Part shown: positions 46,546 to 58,053 of the stretch, piece by piece | How the letters are laid out: the number at the start of each line of letters is the position of its first letter | How positions within the stretch are numbered: position 1 is the first letter of the stretch | From: Rhizobium rhizogenes NBRC 13257 | GTDB taxonomy: Bacteria; Pseudomonadota; Alphaproteobacteria; Rhizobiales; Rhizobiaceae | Direction of reading: 5' to 3' | DNA length: 64,000 nucleotides | Assembly: GCF_000696095.1 (NCBI RefSeq) | Contig: NZ_BAYX01000002.1 | Coordinates: 372,001-436,000, forward strand | The notes under the pieces: generated by a model | Told to the model about the DNA's origin: nothing | What the model saw: the letters and a program-made list of their open reading frames with translations, nothing else | Databases searched by the model: none | Made by a program: the position numbers and the translations under genes

Positions 46546-48219
46546 ATGGCGAAGCAAGACGAACTGGTGTTTCTGCCTCTCGGCGGCGTCGGCGAGATCG
46601 GCATGAACCTCGCCCTTTACGGCTATGGAACGCCGGAACATCGTCAGTGGATCATGGTCGATTGTGGCGTCACCTTTCCGGGGCCGGATCTGCCGGGCGT
46701 CGATCTCGTGCTCCCCGACATCCGTTTTCTCGCCAAGGAACGCAAGAACCTCAAGGGCATCATCATCACGCACGCCCATGAGGATCATTACGGCGCTCTG
46801 AGCGATCTCTGGCCGGGCCTGAACGTCCCGGTCTATGCCTCTGGCTTTACCGCCGGCCTGCTGGAAGCCAAGCGCGACTATGAGAGGACGATGGGCCAGA
46901 TCCCGATCACCCCGTTCAAGGCTGGTGACCGCATCAACGTCGGCCCCTTCAACATCGAAGGCGTCGCCGTCAATCACTCCATTCCCGAGCCGATGTCGCT
47001 GATGATCCGCACGCCGGTCGGCAATGTCATCCATACCGGTGACTGGAAAATCGACCACGAGCCGTCGCTTGGGCCGCTCACCGACGAGGCGCGCTTCCGC
47101 CAGCTTGGCGACGAGGGCGTGCTGGCGCTGATGTGCGATTCCACCAACGCCCTGCGTGACGGTGTATCGCCCTCGGAAAAGGATGTTTCCGCAAGCCTGC
47201 GCAAGATCATCGAGAATGCCGAGGGCAGGGTAGCGATCACCACCTTCTCCTCGAATGTCGGCCGCATTCGCACCATTGCCGAGGCAGCCGAGGCCGCGGG
47301 CCGCGAGATTTTGCTGCTCGGCAGTTCGCTGAAGCGCGTGGTCGACGTCTCCCGCGATATCGGCATCATGGAAGGCCTCAAGCCGTTCATTGCCGAGGAC
47401 GAGTATGGCTATATCCCGCGCGACAAGGTCGTCATCATCCTGACGGGCAGCCAGGGCGAACCCCGCGCCGCCCTTGCCAAGCTCTCACGCGATGAGATGC
47501 GCCACGTCGCGCTCGCCGCCGGCGATATCGTCGTTTTCTCCTCGCGCGCCATCCCTGGCAACGAGAAGGCGATCCAGGATATCAAGAACGGTCTCACCGA
47601 GCAGGGCGTGCATGTGGTGACGGACGCCGAAGCATTGGTCCACGTATCCGGCCACCCCCGTCGCAACGAGTTGCAGAAGATGTACGAATGGACGCGGCCG
47701 AAAGTCGTCGTGCCGGTGCATGGCGAGCCGACGCATCTGGCAGCGCATAAGGAATTGGCCGAGCAGTCGGGCATCGCCATTGTGCCTAAAGTCCGCAACG
47801 GCGATATATTGCGGCTGGCGCCCGGTTCGGTCGAAGTGATCGGCCAGGCCCCGCATGGCCGCATCTTCAAGGACGGCATACTGATCGGTGATTTTGACGA
47901 GATGGGTATCGGCGAGCGCAAGAAGCTCTCCTATGTCGGTCATGTCGCCGTCAACGTCGTGCTCGATGCCCGTTACGACATCGTCGGCGATCCGGATATC
48001 GTCGCGATCGGCCTGCCGGCCTATGACGACGAGGGCGAGGAGATGGAAGATACGCTCTTCGACGCTGTCGTCAGCGCCATCGAGAGCATTCCGCGCGCTC
48101 GCCGCAAGGATATCGACATGCTGCAGGAAGCCGCGCGCCGCGCCGTGCGCGCTGCCGCCAATCATGGCTGGGGCAAGAAGCCTGTCGTGACCGTCTTCGT
48201 CACGCGCATGGCGGGTTGA
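46546..48219 (+). CDS. rnj: Ribonuclease J
   Basis: A 557-residue metallo-beta-lactamase/beta-CASP RNase. The zinc motif is H76, H78, D80, H81 in THAHEDHYGAL, with the later GDWKIDHEPS and SGHPRRNE motifs of the beta-CASP fold. It is a 5'-to-3' exo- and endoribonuclease that matures 16S and 23S rRNA ends and degrades mRNA in alphaproteobacteria. It begins 13 bases after birA. Confidence 0.95.
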   Translation: MAKQDELVFLPLGGVGEIGMNLALYGYGTPEHRQWIMVDCGVTFPGPDLPGVDLVLPDIRFLAKERKNLKGIIITHAHEDHYGALSDLWPGLNVPVYASGFTAGLLEAKRDYERTMGQIPITPFKAGDRINVGPFNIEGVAVNHSIPEPMSLMIRTPVGNVIHTGDWKIDHEPSLGPLTDEARFRQLGDEGVLALMCDSTNALRDGVSPSEKDVSASLRKIIENAEGRVAITTFSSNVGRIRTIAEAAEAAGREILLLGSSLKRVVDVSRDIGIMEGLKPFIAEDEYGYIPRDKVVIILTGSQGEPRAALAKLSRDEMRHVALAAGDIVVFSSRAIPGNEKAIQDIKNGLTEQGVHVVTDAEALVHVSGHPRRNELQKMYEWTRPKVVVPVHGEPTHLAAHKELAEQSGIAIVPKVRNGDILRLAPGSVEVIGQAPHGRIFKDGILIGDFDEMGIGERKKLSYVGHVAVNVVLDARYDIVGDPDIVAIGLPAYDDEGEEMEDTLFDAVVSAIESIPRARRKDIDMLQEAARRAVRAAANHGWGKKPVVTVFVTRMAG

Positions 48220-48257
48220 TCCACGGTTTCGATCCGATCAAGGAAGAGAGAACAGCC

Positions 48258-48662
48258 ATGCTCGGACGCATCAATCATATTGCGATTGCGGTTCCTGATA
48301 TTGCCGCCGCCGCCGCCATCTATCGCGAAACGCTGGACGCCAAGGTATCCGAGCCGCAATCCCTGCCGGAACATGGCGTCACCGTCGTTTTCGTCGAGCT
48401 GCCGAACAGCAAGGTCGAGCTCGTGGAGCCGCTTGGCGATGCCTCGCCGTTGTTGAAATTCCTTGCTAAGCATCCCACTGGCGGCATGCATCACATCTGC
48501 TACGAGGTGGAGAATATCCTTGCGGCGCGCGATCGGCTGATCGCAGGCGGCGCGCGGGTGCTGGGCGATGGCGAACCCATGATCGGCGCCCATGGCAAGC
48601 CGGTGCTCTTCCTGCATCCGAAGGACTTCTTCGGGACGCTCATCGAGCTTGAGCAAGTGTGA
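48258..48662 (+). CDS. mce: Methylmalonyl-CoA epimerase
   Basis: A 134-residue vicinal-oxygen-chelate enzyme that interconverts the R and S forms of methylmalonyl-CoA in propionate and branched-chain breakdown. Metal ligands are the first His in INHIAIAVPD, the His in GGMHHICYEV and the C-terminal Glu in GTLIELEQ. The ATG at 48258 follows AGGAAGAGAG; the longer frame begins within the rnj stop region and is not used. Confidence 0.93.
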   Translation: MLGRINHIAIAVPDIAAAAAIYRETLDAKVSEPQSLPEHGVTVVFVELPNSKVELVEPLGDASPLLKFLAKHPTGGMHHICYEVENILAARDRLIAGGARVLGDGEPMIGAHGKPVLFLHPKDFFGTLIELEQV

Positions 48663-48766
48663 CATTAGGGCGCTGGGCCGCGCTTTGAAACCTGGCGGCT
48701 TTGGCTCTATAAGCTGTTGTGGATGAGGAGGAGACGGGTCGATCTTGGCCTGTCTTGAGGGAGCAT

Positions 48767-49045
48767 ATGGCCCAGCAGATTTTCTCGACTTGCGCCGTCT
48801 ATTTCGTTGTCTGGTGGATCACGCTGTTCGCCGTCCTGCCGTTTGGCCTGCGCACGCAAGCTGAGGACAATCATGTCATCCTCGGCACGATCGAAAGCGC
48901 GCCGACGAAATTCCGGGGTTTGCGAGTGGTGCTGATCACGACGCTGGTATCCGCCGTGATCTATGCGGCATGGTATGTCAGCGCGCATTATTTCGGCTTC
49001 GGTTTCAACTCCATGCCGCAGATCATTCCACATTATGACGACTAA
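48767..49045 (+). CDS. DUF1467-family small membrane protein
   Basis: A 92-residue inner-membrane protein with two helices. The N-terminal one contains VYFVVWWITLFAVLPFGLRTQ and the second LVSAVIYAAWYVSA, matching the DUF1467 family that regularly sits between mce and proS in Rhizobiales. Its function is unknown. The start has GAGGGAG 3-9 bases upstream. Confidence 0.85.
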   Translation: MAQQIFSTCAVYFVVWWITLFAVLPFGLRTQAEDNHVILGTIESAPTKFRGLRVVLITTLVSAVIYAAWYVSAHYFGFGFNSMPQIIPHYDD

Positions 49046-49255
49046 GGCCCATGCCCGGAAATTTCCGGGATGCAGGACTGGAAATCCTATGTCATTGAAT
49101 AGCCCGGAAACTGTCACACCTTCGTCATGTGACTGGGGCAAAGAGACTGCGCAACAAGGGGCGTCGCACCGTGCCGGCTGACCGGCCCAAAGGGGCGCTT
49201 CAAAGCCTGGTTTTTGAGAAGATTCTGTGGCTGCTTGAAACGAGAAAGCAAAAAA

Positions 49256-49280
49256 AAACAAGGCGGTAAGCCTTGTTTTT
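49256..49280. terminator. Bidirectional terminator
   Basis: AAACAAGGC (49256-49264) pairs with GCCTTGTTT (49270-49278). It is flanked by an A-run on the left and a T-run on the right, so it works in either direction. It ends the birA-rnj-mce-DUF1467 transcript. Confidence 0.85.
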
Positions 49281-49393
49281 AAGTATCGCGTGATCCTTAT
49301 CCGTTGCCGGGGCAGCGACGAGCGCGCCTAAGATCTGATCCTCCCAAGACTTGACCGCGAAACGACAAGAATTTAGCCTTCCTGCCTCTTTTG

Positions 49394-49422
49394 TGAGCTA
49401 AAATTAGCTCAAAGAATGAGCT
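49394..49422. promoter_or_regulatory. Palindromic operator candidate upstream of the proS promoter
   Basis: TGAGCTAA and TTAGCTCA form a perfect inverted repeat with two A's between them (49394-49411). A further TGAGCT begins at 49417. The site lies about 60 bases upstream of the -35 element, which suits an activator or a distal repressor site. The protein that binds it is unknown. Confidence 0.45.
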
Positions 49423-49472
49423 TTGTCATCTGTTTTTTTGCTTTTTTGTTACAGTCGCGCAGAATTTTTCTG

Positions 49473-49502
49473 TTGACAGTTTCTCGCCACAAATCCTTAT
49501 AA
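49473..49502 (+). promoter_or_regulatory. Sigma-70-type promoter of proS
   Basis: TTGACA at 49473-49478 and CTTATA at 49496-49501 are 17 bases apart (TTATAA with spacer 18 is equally possible). This gives a leader of about 180 bases before the proS start. Confidence 0.7.
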
Positions 49503-49686
49503 ACATGCATTTTTTCGAATTCGCGAAAATGGTTGATGGCGTCCGGTATTTGCGGGCGCGCGCCGGATTCGCGCCGCGCAAATGCGGGTTTCCTTCCTGC
49601 CCCGAAGCAGTTATGAACTGCCTCCAGCATTCAATTTTTTAACGATTCCGCCGGACGCGGAACGTCAAACCATCTGGAATCAACCC

Positions 49687-51009
49687 ATGCGCCTGTCTCG
49701 TTACTTCATGCCCATCCTGAAGGAAAATCCCAAGGAGGCGGAAATCGTTTCCCACCGGCTGATGCTGCGTGCCGGCATGATCCGTCAGCAGTCGCAAGGC
49801 ATCTATTCCTGGCTGCCGTTGGGCAAGCGTGTTCTCGACAAGGTCAACAAGATTATCCGTGAGGAGCAGAACCGTTCCGGCGCCATCGAGCTGTCGATGC
49901 CGACCTTGCAGTCGGCCGAGCTCTGGCAGGAAAGCGGTCGTTACGACGCTTATGGCAAGGAGATGCTACGCATCAAGGACCGTCAGGACCGGCCCATGCT
50001 CTACGGTCCGACCAACGAGGAGATGATCACCGACATCTTCCGTTCCTCCGTCAAGTCCTACAAGGACCTGCCGCTGAACCTCTACCATATCCAGCTGAAG
50101 TTCCGCGACGAGATCCGTCCGCGCTTCGGCACGATGCGCTCGCGTGAGTTCATGATGAAGGATGCCTATTCCTTCGATCTGACGCAGGAAGGCGCCGTGA
50201 TCGCCTACAACAAGATGTTCGCGGCCTATCTGCGCACCTTCGATCGTCTTGGTCTGAGGGCAATTCCGATGCGTGCCGACACCGGCCCCATCGGCGGCGA
50301 GCTCAGCCATGAGTTCATCATCCTCGCTGATACCGGCGAATCCGAAGTCTTCTGCCATAAGGATTTCGTCAATTTCGACATTCCATCGGAAGACACGAAC
50401 TTTGATGACGTCGCCGGCCTGAAGGGCATCTTCGACAAATGGACGTCGCTTTATGCGGCAACCTCCGAAATGCACGACGAGGCGACCTTCAACGCTATCC
50501 CCGAAGGCGAGCGCCTGTCGGCCCGCGGCATCGAAGTCGGCCACATCTTCTATTTCGGCACGAAATATTCCGAGCCGATGGGTGCGAAAGTGCAGGGTCC
50601 GGATGGCAAGGAACACGCCGTCCACATGGGATCTTACGGTATCGGCCCGACACGCCTTGTTCCCGCCATCATCGAAGCATCGCATGACGAGAACGGAATC
50701 ATCTGGCCGGCCTCGGTCGCGCCCTTTGATGTCGTCGTGATCAACATGAAGTCCGGCGACCAGGCCTGCGACGCCGCTTGCGAGACGATCTACGCGGCTC
50801 TGTCCAAGGCTGGCAAGGATGTCCTGTTCGACGATCGGGACGATCGTGCCGGAACGAAGTTCGCGACGGCCGATCTGATCGGCGTGCCCGTGCAGATCAT
50901 CGTCGGGCCGCGTTCGATCGCGGGCGGCGAAGTGGAAGTCAAGGACCGCAAGACGGGCGCCCGCGAGACGATGACCGTCGAAGCGGCGATCAATAAACTG
51001 GCAGGCTGA
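49687..51009 (+). CDS. proS: Prolyl-tRNA synthetase (alphaproteobacterial short form)
   Basis: A 440-residue class II aminoacyl-tRNA synthetase. Motif 2/3 regions [26 protein letters not shown] and [16 protein letters not shown] are clear. The editing insertion present in the 570-residue enteric enzyme is missing, as in the alphaproteobacterial form. It charges tRNA-Pro. The ATG at 49687 begins [15 protein letters not shown], the conserved N-terminus; upstream codons are untranslated leader. lolC and lolD follow closely and are probably co-transcribed. Confidence 0.95.
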   Translation: MRLSRYFMPILKENPKEAEIVSHRLMLRAGMIRQQSQGIYSWLPLGKRVLDKVNKIIREEQNRSGAIELSMPTLQSAELWQESGRYDAYGKEMLRIKDRQDRPMLYGPTNEEMITDIFRSSVKSYKDLPLNLYHIQLKFRDEIRPRFGTMRSREFMMKDAYSFDLTQEGAVIAYNKMFAAYLRTFDRLGLRAIPMRADTGPIGGELSHEFIILADTGESEVFCHKDFVNFDIPSEDTNFDDVAGLKGIFDKWTSLYAATSEMHDEATFNAIPEGERLSARGIEVGHIFYFGTKYSEPMGAKVQGPDGKEHAVHMGSYGIGPTRLVPAIIEASHDENGIIWPASVAPFDVVVINMKSGDQACDAACETIYAALSKAGKDVLFDDRDDRAGTKFATADLIGVPVQIIVGPRSIAGGEVEVKDRKTGARETMTVEAAINKLAG

Positions 51010-51032
51010 TACAGGAATAGGATGAGAAGCGA

Positions 51033-52343
51033 ATGGCGGTAACCGCGGCAGCCGAGCAGCAGGAAAAGTCTTTCACGACTGGTCCGTCATCGCGTCCATT
51101 CTCCGGTTTCGAGCGGCTTGTCGCCTGGCGCTATCTGCGCTCCCGGCGCAAGGAAGCATCGATTTCGGTCATTGCCGGCTTCTCGCTGGTCGGCATCATG
51201 CTCGGCGTCGCGGCGCTGATCATCGTCATGGCCGTGATGAACGGTTTTCGCGCCGAGCTTTTCAAGCAGATTCTCGGCTTCAACGGCCATGTCATTGTCC
51301 AGCCAATCGATTCACCGCTGAATGACTATGCCTCGCTCGCTCAGAAATTTGCAGCCGTTCCCGGCGTCACCATGGCTTTGCCGTTGGTCGAGGGCGAGAC
51401 GCTCGCCTCCGGTCGCGGCGGCTCCGGCACAGGCGCGCTTGTGCGCGGCATCCGCTCCGAGGACCTGACGAAGCTCAAGACGGTTTCGGACCATATCGTC
51501 GATGGCGACATGGTCGGCTTTGCCGCCGGCCAAGGCGTCATGGTGGGGTCGCGCCTGGCACGGCAACTCGGCCTCACGGTCGGCGACCAGATCACGCTGA
51601 CCGCGCCCGACGGCGATGTCACGCCGTTCGGGGTCAATCCGCGCGTCAAGGCCTATAGTATTTCCGGCATCTTCGAAGTGGGCATGTCGGAATATGATTC
51701 CTCCGTGGTCTTCATGCCGCTCGAAGAGGCGCAGCTGTTTTTCAATGCCGAAGGGATCGTCGAGAAGATCGAGCTCTTCATCAGCAATCCCGATGATGTC
51801 GACCTCTTGAGGCCGAAGATCGAAGCGGCGGCGGGTCGTCAGATTTTTCTGACCGACTGGCGGCAGGTCAACGCCACCTTCTTCTCGGCGCTCCAGGTCG
51901 AACGCAACACCATGTTCATGATCCTGACGCTGATCGTCATCGTCGCAGCGCTCAATATCATCTCCGGCCTGATCATGCTGGTGAAGGATAAGGGAAGCGA
52001 TATTGCCATCCTTCGCACCATGGGCGCGACATCGGGCGCGATCATGCGTATCTTCTTCATGACGGGCGCCGCGATCGGCGTTGTCGGCACTCTCGCCGGC
52101 GTCGCGCTTGGCGTTCTCGTCTGCCTCAACATTGAATCGATCCGCCAGTTCTTCTCCTGGATATCGGGCACGGTGATCTTCAATCCCGAGGTCTATTTCC
52201 TCAGCAAGCTGCCGGCCCAGATGAACCTGAGCGAGACCATCTCCGTGGTCGTGATGGCGCTGACGCTATCCTTCCTCGCCACGATCTTCCCGGCCTGGCG
52301 TGCCTCGCGGCTCGATCCGGTGCAGGCGCTACGGTACGAATAA
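51033..52343 (+). CDS. lolC: Lipoprotein-releasing system permease LolC/E
   Basis: A 436-residue permease with one N-terminal helix, a periplasmic domain (about residues 60-280) and three C-terminal helices, the MacB/FtsX-like arrangement. It begins FERLVAWRYLRSRRKEASISVIAGFSLVGIMLGV and ends WRASRLDPVQALRYE, both typical. With LolD it extracts lipoproteins from the inner membrane. Alphaproteobacteria use a single LolC/E-type permease, probably as a homodimer. It starts 23 bases after proS. Confidence 0.94.
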   Translation: MAVTAAAEQQEKSFTTGPSSRPFSGFERLVAWRYLRSRRKEASISVIAGFSLVGIMLGVAALIIVMAVMNGFRAELFKQILGFNGHVIVQPIDSPLNDYASLAQKFAAVPGVTMALPLVEGETLASGRGGSGTGALVRGIRSEDLTKLKTVSDHIVDGDMVGFAAGQGVMVGSRLARQLGLTVGDQITLTAPDGDVTPFGVNPRVKAYSISGIFEVGMSEYDSSVVFMPLEEAQLFFNAEGIVEKIELFISNPDDVDLLRPKIEAAAGRQIFLTDWRQVNATFFSALQVERNTMFMILTLIVIVAALNIISGLIMLVKDKGSDIAILRTMGATSGAIMRIFFMTGAAIGVVGTLAGVALGVLVCLNIESIRQFFSWISGTVIFNPEVYFLSKLPAQMNLSETISVVVMALTLSFLATIFPAWRASRLDPVQALRYE

Positions 52344-52358
52344 GGAATTCCACATTTG

Positions 52359-53042
52359 ATGAAACGCAACGTCGTTCTCCAGCTCTCGGGCGTGGAGCGT
52401 CATTACGGGCAGGGCGATACCCGGCTGTCGATCCTGAAGAGCGCTGATTTCGCCCTGCATAGCGGCGAGATCGTCGCCCTGGTCGCGCCGTCCGGGACAG
52501 GTAAGTCGACGCTCCTGCATGTCGCCGGCCTGCTGGAACATCCCGATGCCGGCGAGGTGACGATCAACGGCCATGCCTGTGAAGGACTGTCCGATGAAAA
52601 GCGCACGGCCGTTCGCCGCAGCGAAATCGGTTTCGTCTATCAGTTTCATCATTTGCTGCCGGAGTTTTCAGCGCTTGAAAATATCATGATGCCGCAGCTG
52701 ATTTCCGGCCTCTCGCGGAAGGAGGCAAGCGTCCGCGCTGCCCAGCTTCTCGATTACATGCGTATCGGCCACCGTGCCGATCACCGCCCGGCAGAACTGT
52801 CCGGCGGCGAGCAGCAGCGCGTCGCCATCGCCCGCGCCGTTGCCAATGCGCCGCTGGTGCTGCTGGCCGACGAGCCGACCGGCAACCTCGACCCTGAAAC
52901 CGCGCATTATGTCTTCGACGCGCTCGAAGCGCTGGTGCGGCAGTCGGGTCTTGCAGCGCTGATCGCCACGCACAATCACGACCTTGCGGCCCGCATGGAT
53001 CGTCGCGTTACCATCAACGACGGCAAGGTCGTCGAGTTCTGA
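52359..53042 (+). CDS. lolD: Lipoprotein-releasing system ATP-binding protein LolD
   Basis: A 227-residue ABC ATPase with Walker [10 protein letters not shown], the Q-loop [19 protein letters not shown] characteristic of LolD, signature LSGGEQQR and Walker [12 protein letters not shown]. The ATG at 52359 (a TTG precedes it) lies 15 bases after lolC. It powers lipoprotein release from the inner membrane. Confidence 0.94.
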   Translation: MKRNVVLQLSGVERHYGQGDTRLSILKSADFALHSGEIVALVAPSGTGKSTLLHVAGLLEHPDAGEVTINGHACEGLSDEKRTAVRRSEIGFVYQFHHLLPEFSALENIMMPQLISGLSRKEASVRAAQLLDYMRIGHRADHRPAELSGGEQQRVAIARAVANAPLVLLADEPTGNLDPETAHYVFDALEALVRQSGLAALIATHNHDLAARMDRRVTINDGKVVEF

Positions 53043-53049
53043 TCGTCCG

Positions 53050-53529
53050 TCAGGGGACGATCAGCCCGCCGCGATAGTCCAGCTCGTAAGCCTTGCGCTC
53101 ATTCACCAGGATGACTTCGTGGCCGATGAAGTGATCGCAGCCGCCGGTGCTGCGGTCGACATAGCGGCCGAGCGGATGGTCGAATTCGAAGCCGCCGAGA
53201 AAGCGCTTCTCATCGAGATAGAGCCGCAGCAGCGACGCCTTGATGATCATCCCCGCCGTCGTGCCGTCGATCAGATCGGGCTCGACGATGCGTCCGAAAT
53301 AATTCATCGCCCAGACCGGCTTATCATCGAGCCAGACAATTTCCTGTCCGGCGAAATCCGTCCCGCCGAAATAGCTGTCGAGGTAGCGCCAGCGGCCGCT
53401 GGCATAACCGATATCATGTGAACCGCTGCGGCAGGACGGCAGTCTTTCGCCATCGCCGACATAGGTTTCGGCCTTCGCGGTGACAATGAAATGATTCAGC
53501 TCGGCAGGATCCGGCACGGTTCTCTCCAT
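53050..53529 (-). CDS. DUF5680-family protein, candidate SOS gene
   Basis: A 159-residue soluble protein. The start ELNHFIVTAKAETYVGDGERLPSCRSGSHDIGY and the central YLDSYFGGTDFAGQEIVW with WAMNYFGRI are the hallmarks of the DUF5680 domain, also found fused to XRE-type regulators; here it stands alone with no DNA-binding part. Its function is unknown. An exact GAAC-N7-GAAC LexA-type site ends 45 bases upstream of the start, so it may be induced by DNA damage. It converges with lolD across an 8-base gap. Confidence 0.8.
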   Translation of the reverse strand: MERTVPDPAELNHFIVTAKAETYVGDGERLPSCRSGSHDIGYASGRWRYLDSYFGGTDFAGQEIVWLDDKPVWAMNYFGRIVEPDLIDGTTAGMIIKASLLRLYLDEKRFLGGFEFDHPLGRYVDRSTGGCDHFIGHEVILVNERKAYELDYRGGLIVP

Positions 53530-53573
53530 TCATGGTGAGCGATCAACATGTCACGTGCACCACGATTTGTAAA

Positions 53574-53588
53574 GAACATATAGTGAAC
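53574..53588 (-). promoter_or_regulatory. LexA box upstream of the DUF5680 gene
   Basis: The sequence GAACATATAGTGAAC is an exact GAAC-N7-GAAC operator. It lies between the end of the secreted-protein gene (53602) and the start of the DUF5680 gene (53529), both on the minus strand. It can therefore only control the latter. Confidence 0.7.
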
Positions 53589-53601
53589 AAATAGGGTGTT
53601 G

Positions 53602-54198
53602 TTACTGGCTGACGCCGCAGCCTTTTTGGCCGAGATCGTCCTCCCAGTCCTCGATCTTGACGGTCTTGCCTTCGGTCTTGAGGTCTTTGCCGCCCTTCGT
53701 CGCCTTGCCGGTCAGGACATTGTAATCGCAGCTATAGCCGCCATCGGGGTTCAGCGTGTCGCGGTACACATAGGTGTATCCGGCAACGACGAAGGCGTTG
53801 TTGCGGAAGGCGAGCGTGAGCGTCTGCTCCCAGCGGTCGCGTCCGATGGCATCATTCTGCGAGGTGACGGCGAGCGAGCCGTTCGGGAGCGCCTTGATGG
53901 AGGGTTCCTGGCCAAAGATGCCGTCGGGCTCCGTACTGCCCCACACCTTGTTCGGTGCGGCCGCCGCAAGCCTCAGCAGGGAGTGTTCGCCGTCGCGCAG
54001 GTAGATGTAGATACCGATGGAACTGTCCGCCTGATCATCAGGCGCCGGCGCCACCAGCAAAGCGAGATCCGGTTTGCCGTCCTTGTTCCAGTCGCCGATT
54101 GCGGCATCGACGATACGCCCGGGCGCGACGGCGGTTTCGGCGGCGGCCGCCGTGGCGGCAGAAATCGAAATGAGGGCTGCGACAGCAAGCGGTTTCAT
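53602..54198 (-). CDS. Secreted protein with calcium-binding-like repeat (198 aa)
   Basis: The start at 54198 has GGGAG upstream and opens a Sec signal peptide (KPLAVAAL ... AAAAETAV). The mature protein carries a DWNKDGKPDLALL motif near its N-terminus, as in FG-GAP/VCBS or dockerin-like calcium loops, and a C-terminal half with two cysteines (YSCDYN, KGCGVSQ). It is likely periplasmic or exported, with unknown function. It is divergent from the SOS-type promoter at 54295 and ends just before the LexA box of the DUF5680 gene. Confidence 0.78.
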   Translation of the reverse strand: MKPLAVAALISISAATAAAAETAVAPGRIVDAAIGDWNKDGKPDLALLVAPAPDDQADSSIGIYIYLRDGEHSLLRLAAAAPNKVWGSTEPDGIFGQEPSIKALPNGSLAVTSQNDAIGRDRWEQTLTLAFRNNAFVVAGYTYVYRDTLNPDGGYSCDYNVLTGKATKGGKDLKTEGKTVKIEDWEDDLGQKGCGVSQ

Positions 54199-54294
54199 GG
54201 TGGTCTCCCCGTTCATTCTCTCTTAGCTGCGGCTGGTTCTTCCGTCCATTGGCATGCAGGCAAACATCGATGATGAAATTTATTGATGGTCCTA

Positions 54295-54323
54295 TTGACT
54301 CTCGAACAAAAATAGAACAAATA
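54295..54323 (+). promoter_or_regulatory. SOS promoter with LexA box between -35 and -10
   Basis: TTGACT (54295-54300) and CAAATA (54318-54323) are 17 bases apart. The exact operator GAACAAAAATAGAAC occupies 54304-54318, covering the spacer. LexA bound here would block RNA polymerase. Transcription would start just before the 28-codon ORF at 54352. Confidence 0.75.
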
Positions 54324-54351
54324 AGAAACATAACGAGTAAGGAGCGCGTAA

Positions 54352-54438
54352 ATGACCGATATCATTCGAGACGTTGCAGCATTCACCTCCATCGTGATGT
54401 TCGTCGCCAGCTTTTCCCTGATCATGATGGCGATGTGA
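54352..54438 (+). CDS. 28-residue membrane peptide under a LexA-type operator
   Basis: ATG at 54352 with AAGGAG 7 bases upstream opens 28 codons ending TGA (54436-54438). The first eight residues are polar and charged (TDIIRD), and the remainder is a single hydrophobic helix of about 20 residues rich in Met, Phe, Val, Ser and Ile. Size, topology and SOS-type control match SidA of Caulobacter (29 residues, inhibits division through FtsW/FtsN) and TisB of E. coli (29 residues, depolarises the membrane). No sequence identity with either is claimed. A CACGGG/CCCGTG hairpin lies 10 bases after the stop. dnaE begins 117 bases downstream. Confidence 0.72.
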   Translation: MTDIIRDVAAFTSIVMFVASFSLIMMAM

Positions 54439-54555
54439 ATCTTATCCCCACGGGTGTTGCGATGCGCCCGTGAATCATGAGGACAGCTTCTGGACTTTAT
54501 CGTCCGCTATGCCGACAATGCAGCCGATTCATTTGGGCATGCGGAAGGGCATAAA

Positions 54556-58049
<3,494 letters not shown>

Positions 58050-58053
<4 letters not shown>

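Larger units (their letters stand above)
49046..49686. other. Long regulatory region upstream of proS
   Basis: A stretch of 641 bases without a convincing gene. It holds a 16-base perfect palindrome (CCCGGAAATTTCCGGG at 49054-49069), a bidirectional terminator (49256-49280), a second palindrome (49394-49411), a strong promoter (49473-49502), and then a leader of about 180 bases with GC-rich inverted repeats around 49550-49585. Confidence 0.65.

Noticed and set aside
49409-49630. A 73-codon minus-strand ORF upstream of proS with Lys-rich C-terminus
   Set aside because: It lies inside the proS promoter and leader, has no ribosome binding site, and changes composition along its length.
54439-54555. 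A separate SOS promoter for dnaE after the 28-residue peptide gene
   Set aside because: No GAAC-N7-GAAC site lies between 54439 and 54555; any effect on dnaE would have to be by readthrough, which the hairpin at 54449-54472 may limit.
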